Source of the DNA: Vibrio ostreae
Lineage (GTDB): Bacteria; Pseudomonadota; Gammaproteobacteria; Enterobacterales; Vibrionaceae
Length of the DNA: 64,000 bases
Assembly: GCF_019226825.1 (NCBI RefSeq)
Contig: NZ_CP076642.1
Span: forward strand, 248,001 to 312,000
Direction: 5' to 3'
Part shown: in pieces, positions 8,597 to 18,366 of the stretch
Numbering within the stretch: position 1 is the first letter of the stretch
Layout: every line of letters starts with the position of its first letter
Notes under the pieces: generated by a model
Told to the model about the DNA's origin: nothing
Databases searched by the model: none
Seen by the model: only the letters and a program-made list of their open reading frames with translations
Position numbers and translations under genes: made by a program

Positions 8597-8632
8597 AAAA
8601 AATCCAGGTGTATCGCTACACCTGGATTTTTA
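8597..8632. terminator. Bidirectional intrinsic terminator
   Basis: A twelve-pair stem AATCCAGGTGTA/TACACCTGGATT (8601-8612 with 8617-8628) and TCGC loop. It has an A-run before and a T-run after, so it can stop transcripts from both the cyclase gene and the opposing small gene. Confidence 0.85.
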
Positions 8633-8701
8633 CTCTGAATGCTTACCAGACAGGCTGGTGAGCTGAATATCCGCTAATTGAGATAATAAGCCCCAGCAAA
8701 G

Positions 8702-8890
8702 TTAACGCCAGTCATCATCCATAAAGGTGCGGCCTTCAAGCGAATAGGGATCTTCGTCAAATGGATGCTCTACTTTGCCACGCAGGCGTTCGAGCTTTTG
8801 TTCCAGCATATTGACGGTATCAAAATCCCCTTCAGAGCATGCCACGTAGATTTGCTGCTCCAGCGCATCAATACTGTCTCGAATGTTCAT
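8702..8890 (-). CDS. Small acidic hypothetical protein (62 residues)
   Basis: A 62-residue protein: MNIRDSIDALEQQIYVACSE, then a helical EQKLERLRGKVEHP and an acidic tail ending FMDDDWR. I chose ATG 8890 because AGGAGGTGCGAG immediately precedes it, an almost perfect Shine-Dalgarno match that argues for strong translation. The frame extends upstream to 8932 but without support. The gene lies 38 bases behind the fatty-acid isomerase gene, so it may be its operon partner. No known family is recognised; the helices suggest a small oligomerising protein. Confidence 0.65.
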   Translation of the reverse strand: MNIRDSIDALEQQIYVACSEGDFDTVNMLEQKLERLRGKVEHPFDEDPYSLEGRTFMDDDWR

Positions 8891-8928
8891 CTCGCACCTC
8901 CTGTTAGTTAAACGTGAGTTGAGATTCA

Positions 8929-11292
8929 TCATCGGTTCTCAAATCTATTGTAGTCCAGCAGGCCGAATTCGATAGGCTGGTGTTGTTTGTACCAGGCATG
9001 AACTCTATCGCTGAACGGCCAGAAGCGTGGCGAACTACGACGAACTGCAAACCGATCCAGAAGCTTGATGTAGTCGTCTTCACTATTTAGTGTCTGTAAG
9101 CGCTGCACAAGTTCCGGAATCTCGCTTTCTTTGAGACTTAGGTACGCAGCCGGATAGCTTCCGATCACACCGCGTACGATCGTGAGATCATCATTTTTGT
9201 AGTCCCGATTGTTCTCTTCGTCAAATAAACTAGAGATATTGCTGTGCGCGTTTTTGTGCAGAATCGTGAAAAGTTGCGACGGGCCGTTGTCAGTATCAAT
9301 CATCGCCATGATGATTTGCGGCATCGAACGCAGACCTTCTCCCTTGATATGACTGATGCTGGCCAGCGCTTTTTCATGCGCAGATGTAAATCCGGTATCA
9401 ACAATATCGTAACGATGGCTCAGTACCGGCTGCACTTTGTCAATTAGCTTGTCATACAGCTCTGATTTGTAGTCAGTGGTCTTGTACTGTACCTGAGTCG
9501 GCTGGTCGAACGGTTTCACGTTACGCAGCAGGAAGTTTGAGAATTGTTTGCTCTGGTCCGCATACCAGCTCGACATCTCTTTGTGACGCATGCTGCGCGG
9601 TAGCAGGGCGACAAAGTTACTTTCGCCTTCCATACGCAGGAAGTCCATAAACATACGGGTCATCAACTGATGTCCGAAGTTACCGTAAACGTCAAACCCT
9701 GCCACCAGCAGGTAGTGGATACGTTCCAGCAGAGCGTAGTCAATCACCCAGGCTGTTTTGGGTTTTTCGCCAACCAGGCCCTGTACAACCGACGCACTGT
9801 CAAAATGACGCATAATGGTCAGTGCAGCGTTCGGGTTCGTGCCGTTACCATCCCAGATCACATCGGTCGTCAGGTGTTTACCGTCTTTAAACCAGCGGTT
9901 GGTAAACTCGGATTTGGCTTCCAGATAATGGGCTTGCTGGTTAGAGAAACGGATCCAGTTACTCAGCGGCAGAGTATTACTTTCCAGTTCTGCCGGCAGC
10001 TTGAGGTTTTCAGCCTGATCGCGGTAAAACTCATTGACCTCCGGCATGTCTGCTTTGTCCGGGTCAAGGAAGAAGACCCAGAAACGATCATTAATCACGT
10101 TAAGCGCCAACTGACCACGACACACCGGGCCTTTGATGAAGGACATAATGGTGTTCTGTGCATTATCGAGCATGAACTTAAAGCGTGCTTTTACCGGCAA
10201 TTCGATAAATGAAGTCATCGGGTTGGCAGCCACAGAAGGATCGTAGCTTGGCAACGCGGTGACTTTATAATCCGCATCGATAAACCATTCACGCCAGTGT
10301 TTCATGCGTTCCATGTTCAGTGCGTACGGCATGTGGGTTTTATCCACCGTGGTACCTTGTTCTGGGATCAGGCGGTAGTAAACACGGTCAACTCCCGGAT
10401 CGTCATATGGGCGCCGCGTACTGATACGTTTAACCGGTTGTCCGGGTGGTGTTGCAGAGCGGACCAGATTAAAGAAGCGAGGGGTTTCGCCTGGTTTGGT
10501 GATGTCGGAAAAATAAAGGTGTGACAGGAACAGGTGTTCGTAAATGTAACGACCGACAACACGGTTCTTAAGCAAATCTTGATTAAACAGACTTTCGTAA
10601 TGATTGACCAATGCCTGTTGTTCCATCGTCAGCGGGATATGTTCATTCATCACGCCGCCATTTTTCAGCCAGGTCATCAGAGTATTGTATTCCGAGGACT
10701 CCAGGTTTGGCATACCAAACGGCATTCCCCAGTTCGGATAATCTTTCTGGTAAGCCTCGTGCTCTTCAAGTGTGACACATTGTTGCTCACGATCAATTGA
10801 GAAATCGAAGCCTTCCAATTGATCCTGCTGAGGTAACGGATGCAGCTCTTTTTGCTTGAGCATACGAGCCATCAGACCGGCCTGAATGTTGGCCTCAGGT
10901 GACTGGATGCGCTCATTAAGCACCGGATGAAAGTTGAAGTCGCGCCATTCTTCGGTCAGTTGGGCATCCTCAAACAAACGGGTCGGTGTCGCTGCCGTCA
11001 GACGGGTACCATGGTAAACCATGTCTTTACTGCCACCACGGTCGATACCTTCGACAGAAGACATTTTAAGCTGACAGGGAGCATCGTAACAGGCATGACA
11101 AACCACACAGCGTTTATCAATGATCGGTTTGACCTGATCGAGAAAGAAATGCGCCTGGGCTGATTCAATCGGCGCTTGTCGAGCGCGGACCTCTTCATCA
11201 CCAAACATCTGATCGAAGTTAAAACCGGCCAACACTGCACAGCCGTAGAACAAAGGCACCAACGCAACGACGAATAATTTTCTTAATTTCAT
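8929..11292 (-). CDS. cti: Fatty acid cis/trans isomerase (haem c protein)
   Basis: A 787-residue periplasmic enzyme. The N-terminus (MKLRKLFVVALVPLFYGCAV) is a signal sequence, with a cysteine that is not in a good lipobox. CVVCH at residues 62-66 is the CXXCH haem c attachment site typical of Cti. Cti converts cis-unsaturated fatty acyl chains of membrane lipids to the trans form, rapidly stiffening the membrane under solvent or heat stress. Length matches the Pseudomonas enzyme (about 760-780). A small 62-residue gene follows on the same strand. Confidence 0.88.
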   Translation of the reverse strand: MKLRKLFVVALVPLFYGCAVLAGFNFDQMFGDEEVRARQAPIESAQAHFFLDQVKPIIDKRCVVCHACYDAPCQLKMSSVEGIDRGGSKDMVYHGTRLTAATPTRLFEDAQLTEEWRDFNFHPVLNERIQSPEANIQAGLMARMLKQKELHPLPQQDQLEGFDFSIDREQQCVTLEEHEAYQKDYPNWGMPFGMPNLESSEYNTLMTWLKNGGVMNEHIPLTMEQQALVNHYESLFNQDLLKNRVVGRYIYEHLFLSHLYFSDITKPGETPRFFNLVRSATPPGQPVKRISTRRPYDDPGVDRVYYRLIPEQGTTVDKTHMPYALNMERMKHWREWFIDADYKVTALPSYDPSVAANPMTSFIELPVKARFKFMLDNAQNTIMSFIKGPVCRGQLALNVINDRFWVFFLDPDKADMPEVNEFYRDQAENLKLPAELESNTLPLSNWIRFSNQQAHYLEAKSEFTNRWFKDGKHLTTDVIWDGNGTNPNAALTIMRHFDSASVVQGLVGEKPKTAWVIDYALLERIHYLLVAGFDVYGNFGHQLMTRMFMDFLRMEGESNFVALLPRSMRHKEMSSWYADQSKQFSNFLLRNVKPFDQPTQVQYKTTDYKSELYDKLIDKVQPVLSHRYDIVDTGFTSAHEKALASISHIKGEGLRSMPQIIMAMIDTDNGPSQLFTILHKNAHSNISSLFDEENNRDYKNDDLTIVRGVIGSYPAAYLSLKESEIPELVQRLQTLNSEDDYIKLLDRFAVRRSSPRFWPFSDRVHAWYKQHQPIEFGLLDYNRFENR

Positions 11293-11364
11293 TCGGCTAA
11301 CTTATTGATTAATCGTGCAGTAATTAAAGCAAAAAGCGACAAAGATCACCATTTTTTTCTGCAT

Positions 11365-12975
11365 TTAGTGATTTACGTAGCAGACAGAAAACGGCACTTT
11401 GAGTTGCTCAAACCGGGCCATCCAGCGCCATTGATTGTCCTGCAATTTGTCGCCCGGGCCTTTCACTTCAATCCATTCAAACTGACCTTCTTTAAAGGCA
11501 ATCAAGTCGGGCATGCCATTGCGATAGAGTTTTAAATCACTGAGCATTATCTCGAATAATCCGGCCAGGATGTCAGGTTCAATACACTGATCAGTAAGTT
11601 CAAACAAGGTCTTATCCCATCCGGCCCAAAACACAAATGGGTTAGCCAGCGAGAATTTAGTTTGCCAAAGCGCCCACAATGGCATGACGCCTTCATTACG
11701 CAGGCGGGTGATGGCCTGTTCTATCCAGAATTTACGTTTGCTGACAAAATCGCTGTGATAGAGGTCGAGCGGGCGATATTGATAACGGTTGATGAAAGCG
11801 CCCTCTACAGGAGCAAATATCGCGTCCCAGAACGTGAGGCCGAACAGCGTATTCAGAAACTGGTTCTCCAGATAATAAACCTGATAACCTTCACTCTCTA
11901 ATTGTTGCTTGACCGCTAATTCGACCCGTTGCTGTGTCAGGTCGAGTTGTAACTGGCGGGTAGGGTAGACAGGTTTACTTTCCCGCGCCACTTTATGGCC
12001 TTCGAGGCGCAGCAGGCGTTTGTGCAGTTTTAGAGCGATTTCGTATTCAGAGTAATTGAGCGGTTGTGCAAACATGGTTTCAACAACGTCGCGCATTGGC
12101 TGCGTTTGCTCAAGTTTTTCATAGATACGAGCCTGACGCTCACGTGATGGAATCACTTCGGTTTGCTGGTAAATGGCGAGTGCTTTATCCAGACATTGCT
12201 GACGTTCATAGTCGCGTGCGATCTGGTTTAACTGGTGCTGTCTGCGCCGCTCGATATAAGCATGTATACCAGGTTGAGGAAGTTGCGATAACAGCTTGTC
12301 TAACATCGTTTCATCGGGCTTGGGGTGTGCATCGTAATGTGCCTGGATACGGCGTAATACGAACAGGTGGTCTACCTGCTGACGGGTTTGAAAGAAGCGA
12401 CGTTCTTTACTCAGCGGATAACTCTCAAAGTTGTTTAAACCCAGGTCATCGAGGACAAATTGCGCGAAGGTTTGTCGTGTATTGGCGAAAAACAAGATCA
12501 ACAACAGCTCAATAATGTCACTCTGATTGAGATGGATAATGTCAAAGTTCAGTTCTGGTACATTTTCGATCGGCGCTACCTTCAAGGCTTCGATAAGCTG
12601 CGGCTTGCGTAATGATCTGCCCAGCTGTGGATAGAGCGTCACAATGTCCGCTTTAGTGAGGAGCTCCCGGGCGACCACCACGGCATCTAGCTCAGGATTG
12701 AGGCTGATAAAACCTGCCCGGGCAAGTTCATTCAGTGCATTTGCCTGGTGACTTATTTCTGCATAGTTGAGCTTATCGCTGCGAAACCACTGCCCCTTTC
12801 GAGATAGCAGGCGAACCAGCATGCACTGTGCGTCGTGGCTCAGACGGTGAAAGTCGTGACACCATTCAAGCTCTGCCGGTCGCAGTAAGTCCGCATACCA
12901 CTCCAGCGCATGTGAGAGCAGCTTATGGAAGTTAGTCAGATAGTAATCGTCAGGCAGAACAGGTAAAGGTTGCAT
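11365..12975 (-). CDS. VRR-NUC domain nuclease, bacterial FAN1-like
   Basis: A 536-residue protein whose last 60 residues form a VRR-NUC PD-(D/E)xK nuclease: GMPDL with D490, then EWIEVKGPGDKL with E503 and K505. The remaining helical body resembles bacterial FAN1-type proteins. Characterised homologues are structure-specific nucleases that cut 5'-flap DNA and unhook interstrand crosslinks; that activity is inferred here. The SAP-like helical region lies in the N-terminal third. The gene is transcribed alone; upstream lies the repeat-bearing stretch and tRNA-Gly. Confidence 0.85.
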   Translation of the reverse strand: MQPLPVLPDDYYLTNFHKLLSHALEWYADLLRPAELEWCHDFHRLSHDAQCMLVRLLSRKGQWFRSDKLNYAEISHQANALNELARAGFISLNPELDAVVVARELLTKADIVTLYPQLGRSLRKPQLIEALKVAPIENVPELNFDIIHLNQSDIIELLLILFFANTRQTFAQFVLDDLGLNNFESYPLSKERRFFQTRQQVDHLFVLRRIQAHYDAHPKPDETMLDKLLSQLPQPGIHAYIERRRQHQLNQIARDYERQQCLDKALAIYQQTEVIPSRERQARIYEKLEQTQPMRDVVETMFAQPLNYSEYEIALKLHKRLLRLEGHKVARESKPVYPTRQLQLDLTQQRVELAVKQQLESEGYQVYYLENQFLNTLFGLTFWDAIFAPVEGAFINRYQYRPLDLYHSDFVSKRKFWIEQAITRLRNEGVMPLWALWQTKFSLANPFVFWAGWDKTLFELTDQCIEPDILAGLFEIMLSDLKLYRNGMPDLIAFKEGQFEWIEVKGPGDKLQDNQWRWMARFEQLKVPFSVCYVNH

Positions 12976-13467
<492 letters not shown>

Positions 13468-13890
13468 AGCTTTTCCTTCTTTACAATTTATACCTTTCAA
13501 TTGTGACAATATACACTCCTATGTGTATCCTCATCTGTTCGTTTTTCGTTCTGGCTGACTGGCATAAAAACCGATGCTGTTGATTGACACGCGGTACCGA
13601 TCACCCCGCGGTGACGTCACGCCCTGGCCCAATTAAGTATACGTATTACTAGGGCGTACCTTCATTGCTACTACGATATCATTGCGCAGGAAATCAACGA
13701 CTTCTGGCTTTTTCACATCGTGATCAGTCGCTTGAACTGATGTCACCAAGCTATTCATCTAGAGCTAGCATCGTTGCCTGGTACAACAGGTGCGTATTTA
13801 GTGTAGTGGCGATAGTTAGACGCTTATTCTTGGGCAAACTATAATTTAGGAAGTTTTAGCTGGTTGTAATTGACGTTTCAGGTGCACGTT
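13468..13890. other. Intergenic stretch after tRNA-Gly
   Basis: There is no well-supported gene in these 423 bases. The only protein-like signal is a 41-codon minus-strand frame at 13633-13758. CCGCGGTGACGTCACG at 13605-13620 contains a short TGACGTCA palindrome. No integrase, direct repeat of the tRNA end or insertion sequence is seen. Confidence 0.55.
13633..13758 (-). other. Short protein-like frame, possible gene remnant
   Basis: ATG 13758 to TAA 13633 encodes 41 residues, MNSLVTSVQATDHDVKKPEV followed by VDFLRNDIVVAMKVRP. The composition looks like real coding sequence rather than a shadow frame, but there is no good ribosome site, a TAG immediately precedes the ATG, and no complete domain. 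It may be the surviving N-terminal fragment of a deleted gene. I do not recognise the family. Confidence 0.3.
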
Positions 13891-14328
13891 ATGCCGAATC
13901 CATTGTTCTCGAAAAAAGCCCTTGCTGATGATTCATCGACTCAGATAAGTAATGCAAGACAGGAAGCTACGCAGTTGCCCTGGAAAGTGGCGTTGATTGA
14001 TGATGAGGATGACGTTATCACCGTATCTGAAATGGTGTTAAAGCGGGTATTAGTCGATAGCCGGCCTCTGGAGTTTCTGAAAGCGCGCTCGGCGCAAGAA
14101 GCGAAGCATTTGTTTGAGCAGCATTCCGATATTGCCCTTGCTCTGGTGGATGTGGTGATGGAGAGTGATCATGCCGGACTGGAGCTGGTTAAGTGGATTC
14201 GAGAGCGTAATACCTCAACGCGCCTGGTGTTGCGTACCGGGCAACCCGGTGAAGCACCGGAAGAAGAAGTGATTCGTGACTATGATATCAATGATTATTT
14301 GGATGTCTACGTTGCTACATACGTTTGA
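13891..14328 (+). CDS. Truncated response regulator (receiver domain of a DUF3369-type protein)
   Basis: A 145-residue protein with a receiver domain: acidic pair D38/D39 in ALIDDEDDV, phospho-acceptor D87 in ALALVDVVM, and TGQPGEAPEEEVIRDYDINDY near the end. The TGQPG...YDINDY stretch is characteristic of large regulators in which a DUF3369 domain and an HD-GYP or GGDEF output follow. Here the sequence departs from the family right after YDINDY and stops nine residues later, so the output is absent. Neither alternative frame restores the homology. AGGTG precedes ATG 13891. A convergent sensor kinase lies 47 bases away. Confidence 0.75.
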   Translation: MPNPLFSKKALADDSSTQISNARQEATQLPWKVALIDDEDDVITVSEMVLKRVLVDSRPLEFLKARSAQEAKHLFEQHSDIALALVDVVMESDHAGLELVKWIRERNTSTRLVLRTGQPGEAPEEEVIRDYDINDYLDVYVATYV

Positions 14329-14375
14329 TGTTAGTCGTGTTGCTTGCTTTCGCCGACCACGCTTTGGGGCCGGCC

Positions 14376-15998
14376 CTACACTCTTTCTTTGACTTTAAAG
14401 TGAATGGTAAACTTGACGCCTTCATTTTCCTGACTGCAGCACTCGATAGAGCCATGCAGTGCGTTTTTGACGATATTGTAGGTAACATTAAGCCCGAGCC
14501 CCGTGCCGCCACTGGCGCGACTGGTCGTGAAGAATGGATCAAAAATTTTAGATAAGTTTTGTTTGCTGATCCCTTTGCCGTCGTCTTGGTATGTCAGCAC
14601 AAAAGTGTTGTCGCCGTTATCACGGACCGTTATCGCAATCTTGCCGTGATCTCTGCCAATAAACCCATGTTGTATCGAGTTGACAATCAGGTTGGTGAGT
14701 ACCTGAGAAATAAGGCCGGGATGGGTAATGACATTAAAGTGCGGATCACAGTCGATAGTGATGGTCGCATTCGCCTTGCGCGTAACGGAACTGAGGCTGA
14801 AGACAATTTCTTCCAGATACTGCTTGAGGTTGATGCTACGTTCTTCCTGGCTGGTCTGATCAACGGCAATTTGTTTGAATCCGCGAATAAGTTGTGCGGT
14901 GCGGTCCAGGTTTTTATGCACGATTTTAGACAGATCGCTACTGGTGGCAAGAAACTCCTCAAAGACAGATTCATCCAGTTCGCCGTTTTGATACCGCTTG
15001 CGTATGGCTTCATTTTCTTCCATTAGCTGGGTAATTCCCATTAGTCCCACACTGACCGGCGTATTGATTTCATGTGACACTCCAGCCACCAGAGCGCCTA
15101 AACTGGCCAGCTTCTCGGACTCAATCAGTTGATCTTGTGTTTGCTGCAGGTCTTTGAGCATCTGTGCAAGTTCGTTATTGGATTGGTCTAGTTCGGCATT
15201 GCGTTCATAAAGCTGCAGTTCTAACTGTTTTTTTTCAGAAATATCCCGAACAACGGCGTAAACTGCGTCTGAGGCATTTAATCTCACTTTGGTGATGATG
15301 ACTTCTGTCCAAAACAGCTTGCCGTCAACTTTGCGGTGTATCCACTCAAACCTATCGCTGCCTTCGTTCATTAAATTTTGTATCTTTGCGTCTGCCATCG
15401 TTTTTGAGGAGCGACCGTTGGCCTGAAATTCTGGTGAGATGTCCGTTGGGTGCAGGCCAATGACCTCTTCCTTCCTGGTAAAACCGAGCATGTCGAGAAA
15501 GGCTTGATTACAATCGATATAGTGCTGGTTGGCGTCGAAAATGCTCAGACCATCCAAGGATTCATTAAACAGGGTTTCAAAGGTTTTTTTCTGTTCCGCC
15601 AGTTTTAATTCAAGATCTTTTTTCTCAGTGATATTGCGCCAGTTAGCATGGACAACCACATCACCATTCAATACCATTTTGGTGATTATGACTTCACACC
15701 AAAATGGCTCGCCAGTTAATTTTTGGTGTATCCATTCAAAACGTACACTACCTTCCTCGTAACAGCGGTTGATGTATTCCATGCCTTTTTCTACCGAAGT
15801 TCGGCCATCAAATTGATATTCCGGTGAGAAGTCGAATGGAGTCAGGCCAAGAAATTGTTCTTTTGTTTGTAAGCCCACCAACTCCAGCATGGATTGATTA
15901 CAATCGACGAAGACGCCGTCTTTAAAGATGGCAAGGCCATCTTTGGAATGTCTGAATACGGTTTCAAACCCGGTTTGCTGCATGTCTACCTGATTCAT
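14376..15998 (-). CDS. Soluble double-PAS histidine kinase
   Basis: A 540-residue sensor kinase without membrane helices. Two PAS domains (about residues 8-125 and 137-255) are near copies of each other, each with a SPE-GR-S and RFEWIH pattern followed by EVIITK. A coiled coil (255-300) leads to the phosphorylation site H309 in GVSHEINTP, an N-box (LIVNSIQHG) and ATP-lid motifs DDGKGI, DPFFTT and GTGLGL. All catalytic motifs are intact. It faces the truncated receiver gene 13891-14328 tail to tail, which may once have been its partner. The signal sensed is unknown. Confidence 0.88.
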   Translation of the reverse strand: MNQVDMQQTGFETVFRHSKDGLAIFKDGVFVDCNQSMLELVGLQTKEQFLGLTPFDFSPEYQFDGRTSVEKGMEYINRCYEEGSVRFEWIHQKLTGEPFWCEVIITKMVLNGDVVVHANWRNITEKKDLELKLAEQKKTFETLFNESLDGLSIFDANQHYIDCNQAFLDMLGFTRKEEVIGLHPTDISPEFQANGRSSKTMADAKIQNLMNEGSDRFEWIHRKVDGKLFWTEVIITKVRLNASDAVYAVVRDISEKKQLELQLYERNAELDQSNNELAQMLKDLQQTQDQLIESEKLASLGALVAGVSHEINTPVSVGLMGITQLMEENEAIRKRYQNGELDESVFEEFLATSSDLSKIVHKNLDRTAQLIRGFKQIAVDQTSQEERSINLKQYLEEIVFSLSSVTRKANATITIDCDPHFNVITHPGLISQVLTNLIVNSIQHGFIGRDHGKIAITVRDNGDNTFVLTYQDDGKGISKQNLSKIFDPFFTTSRASGGTGLGLNVTYNIVKNALHGSIECCSQENEGVKFTIHFKVKERV

Positions 15999-16110
15999 AT
16001 TACCTTAATCCTTAAGCGCAGAATTGCGGTGGTTGACTCTTATCAAGCTAGCAAAGAAAGAACAGAATTTCATATAAACCGCTGCAAAAGAGGGGGTATT
16101 GAACTGCAAA

Positions 16111-16974
16111 TCAGCGGATTCCACCGGCAATTACTTTACACAAATGGGTGTGAGGATAGGCGCGGTTCCCCGGCATGTTTTTCAGTTCGGCGCACACGGC
16201 CTCGACATTGTGCGTTGAGCGATGGCACAGCAGACCGACGGTGGTGCCACTGTGGGCAATGTTGATCCCGTACAGATCATGTTTTTCCACCAGTTGTAAT
16301 AGCGCAGAAAATTGTGGTTTGGCAATGATATGTTGGCTTTCTATCGCGCTGGTGGTCGCGGCGTGGCCAAGTTGATAGAGATCCTGAGAGCGCAGTGCTT
16401 GTGCAAATTGCACGACCGAGTGTTGTAGCTGAGCGCCGGAGCGTTGCAGCTGGTTCTGGCGCGCGATTCGGTGATAGCTGGCGGTACACAACTGATGTGT
16501 GCTTTCCAGCACCAGAACATCAAGATTGTTTACCGTATCGAACTGTTCAGTCACGGCTCCGCGGTGATGATCAAACAGGGTGAAGCGGCTGAACATGGTG
16601 CTGTCGCTGGGCTCGATTTGCACGCACAGCGCGGCCAGTTCGGATTCGGATATGGCTTGGCGATAATGACGATAGGTGGCGGCGATGGTGGCGGCAATAT
16701 CCGCCGTACTGCTTGCCATGCCTTTGGCGACCGGAATGGTGGAGTCGAATTCGATTTTAAGGCCATCACTCTCACTGGCCGGAATATCAAGAGATTGCAG
16801 GGCGAGCTCAAGCGCTTGTCTCATCCGCGGGCGCTGACGGCTGCTGGCGGCATTGCCTTGAGTGACGCTCACGGTGCTGAACCAGTCAATCGGGCAGGAA
16901 ATCAGTTTTTCGCTGCCACCAATCCAGCCTTGAATAAATTCACCGCACGACGCCGGGCAACGGGCTTCAGCCAT
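16111..16974 (-). CDS. pduX: L-threonine kinase PduX
   Basis: A 287-residue GHMP-family kinase. The N-terminal ARCPASCGEFIQGW, ATP-binding PVAKGMASSTADIAAT near residue 80 and EPSDSTMF near residue 120 are the PduX signatures. The enzyme phosphorylates L-threonine to O-phospho-L-threonine for the aminopropanol arm of cobalamin. Its start overlaps the end of cobD, which decarboxylates exactly that product, so the two form one operon for the nucleotide-loop linker. Confidence 0.88.
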   Translation of the reverse strand: MAEARCPASCGEFIQGWIGGSEKLISCPIDWFSTVSVTQGNAASSRQRPRMRQALELALQSLDIPASESDGLKIEFDSTIPVAKGMASSTADIAATIAATYRHYRQAISESELAALCVQIEPSDSTMFSRFTLFDHHRGAVTEQFDTVNNLDVLVLESTHQLCTASYHRIARQNQLQRSGAQLQHSVVQFAQALRSQDLYQLGHAATTSAIESQHIIAKPQFSALLQLVEKHDLYGINIAHSGTTVGLLCHRSTHNVEAVCAELKNMPGNRAYPHTHLCKVIAGGIR

Positions 16975-18046
16975 GGGATAATACCTTCTGCAGCGCGTGA
17001 ATCAGACGCTGGTTATCTGCATGGGATTTAATCGCAACGCGATAAAAAGCATCACTCAGGCCAATATAGTTGGCGCAACTGCGAATCAGAATGCCGTGGC
17101 GCATCAGGTCGTGCTGCAGTGACGAAGTAGGGTTTAGATGTTTGAAAAACAGGTAGTTGGCACTGGGCGCAAACAGTTGCAGCGGCTTAAACCGGGCCAG
17201 TTCCGTTTGCAGGTATTTCTGCTCTTGTGCCAGCCATTGATAGGTAGCCTGGCAATAGGTGTCATCTTCAAACAAGATCTCGCCGGCCAGAGCAGCCAAA
17301 GCGTTTATGGTCCACGGTTCGCGTTCGTCCCTGATTTCAGCCAGCAAAGTTTGATCGGCAGAAAGCAGATAGCCAAGCCGCAGGCCTGGCAGCGCATAAA
17401 ATTTGGTTAGCGAGCGCAGCACGTACAGGTGCGGATTATCTGCCAGACACTGGCTCAGGCTTGGTTGATTTGGCATGAAATCAATAAACGACTCGTCAAC
17501 GAACAGGCGTATATTGAGCTGCCGGCAGCGGTCAACAATCGCGCTTAATAACTCACGATCGGGCATCAGCCCGGTCGGATTATTCGGCGTGCAAATGAAC
17601 AGGCAGTCCAGTTCGCCGTGCAGCGCATCCAGCACGCGCTCAGTGACGGCAAAACCGTCCTCTTCACGTAAGACATAATTGTCGATCGCACAGCCAACCC
17701 GGCTCAGGGCGCGGCGATATTCGGCGAAGCTGGGTTCAATCAGCAGCGCTGTTTTAGGCTTGACGTATTGGGCCCAGAGAAAGATCAGTTCGGTCGCACC
17801 GTTACCGGGTAGCACCCAGTGAGCAGGGCAGTCATGGTGGGTTGCGAGTGACTGGTGTAGCTTGAGGTATTCGATGTCCGGATAATGCTGCAGGCAATCC
17901 AACTGGCTGACAATCGCGTCACGAACCTGCGGCGGTATACCGAGCGGATTGATATTTGCGCTAAAATCAATCACCTTCGTCGGGTCGAGATCAAATTGTT
18001 CTGCCATTTGCAGTACGTTACCACCATGTTGTCCGCTTTTCGCCAT
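16967..18046 (-). CDS. cobD: L-threonine-O-3-phosphate decarboxylase CobD
   Basis: A 359-residue PLP-dependent fold-type I enzyme related to histidinol-phosphate aminotransferase. Motifs include DFSANINPLG, LPGNGATELI, TPNNPTG and the PLP lysine in RSLTKFYALPGLRLGY. It converts O-phospho-threonine to (R)-1-amino-2-propanol phosphate for attachment to adenosylcobyric acid by CbiB. ATG 18046 is chosen because AAGG lies five bases upstream; a TTG at 18058 is the alternative. It overlaps pduX by eight bases and is divergent from the cobyrinate amidase and cbiB genes. Confidence 0.9.
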   Translation of the reverse strand: MAKSGQHGGNVLQMAEQFDLDPTKVIDFSANINPLGIPPQVRDAIVSQLDCLQHYPDIEYLKLHQSLATHHDCPAHWVLPGNGATELIFLWAQYVKPKTALLIEPSFAEYRRALSRVGCAIDNYVLREEDGFAVTERVLDALHGELDCLFICTPNNPTGLMPDRELLSAIVDRCRQLNIRLFVDESFIDFMPNQPSLSQCLADNPHLYVLRSLTKFYALPGLRLGYLLSADQTLLAEIRDEREPWTINALAALAGEILFEDDTYCQATYQWLAQEQKYLQTELARFKPLQLFAPSANYLFFKHLNPTSSLQHDLMRHGILIRSCANYIGLSDAFYRVAIKSHADNQRLIHALQKVLSHG

Positions 18047-18366
18047 ACTTACCTTCAATCTTTATCTTATCCGTTGTCATGGATGTGGAGCTGTACCGGA
18101 TAGCACAACCGGGATTCCACCAACGGCTCAATCCTGAGCGGCGTAGCGTACAACTGCCACTGGCGGAAGAAAAGAATTTATCGGCTTAAAGCGTGATATA
18201 GCGGACCAGAGATGAACAATGGTATTGATGTGATGCAGTTTCGCCCGCGGTACAGTATTTAAGATTGAACTCGTTACCTGAACTCTGTAGTTTAGCCACT
18301 TTCTGATGGCTTTATCGCTGATACGACAAGGCGTTAGCGGACAAGTAATGATCCTGGAACATAATT
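18047..18366. other. Divergent intergenic region of the corrinoid genes
   Basis: No gene. It must contain promoters for cobD-pduX (minus) and for cobB-cbiB (plus). Fragments resembling cobalamin riboswitch elements occur (GCCACTGG at about 18157; on the minus strand GGAATCCCGGTT...ATCCGG at about 18095-18120), but no complete riboswitch with a B12 box can be assembled. Confidence 0.5.

Noticed and set aside
11662..11901. Plus-strand frame opposite the VRR-NUC gene
   Set aside because: Shadow of the well-supported nuclease gene on the minus strand.
18047..18366. Possible cobalamin riboswitch between cobD and cobB
   Set aside because: GCCACTGG on the plus strand and a GGAATCC...CCGG hairpin on the minus strand resemble parts of the element, but they are on opposite strands and no B12 box or complete core can be assembled. 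A covariance-model search would settle it.
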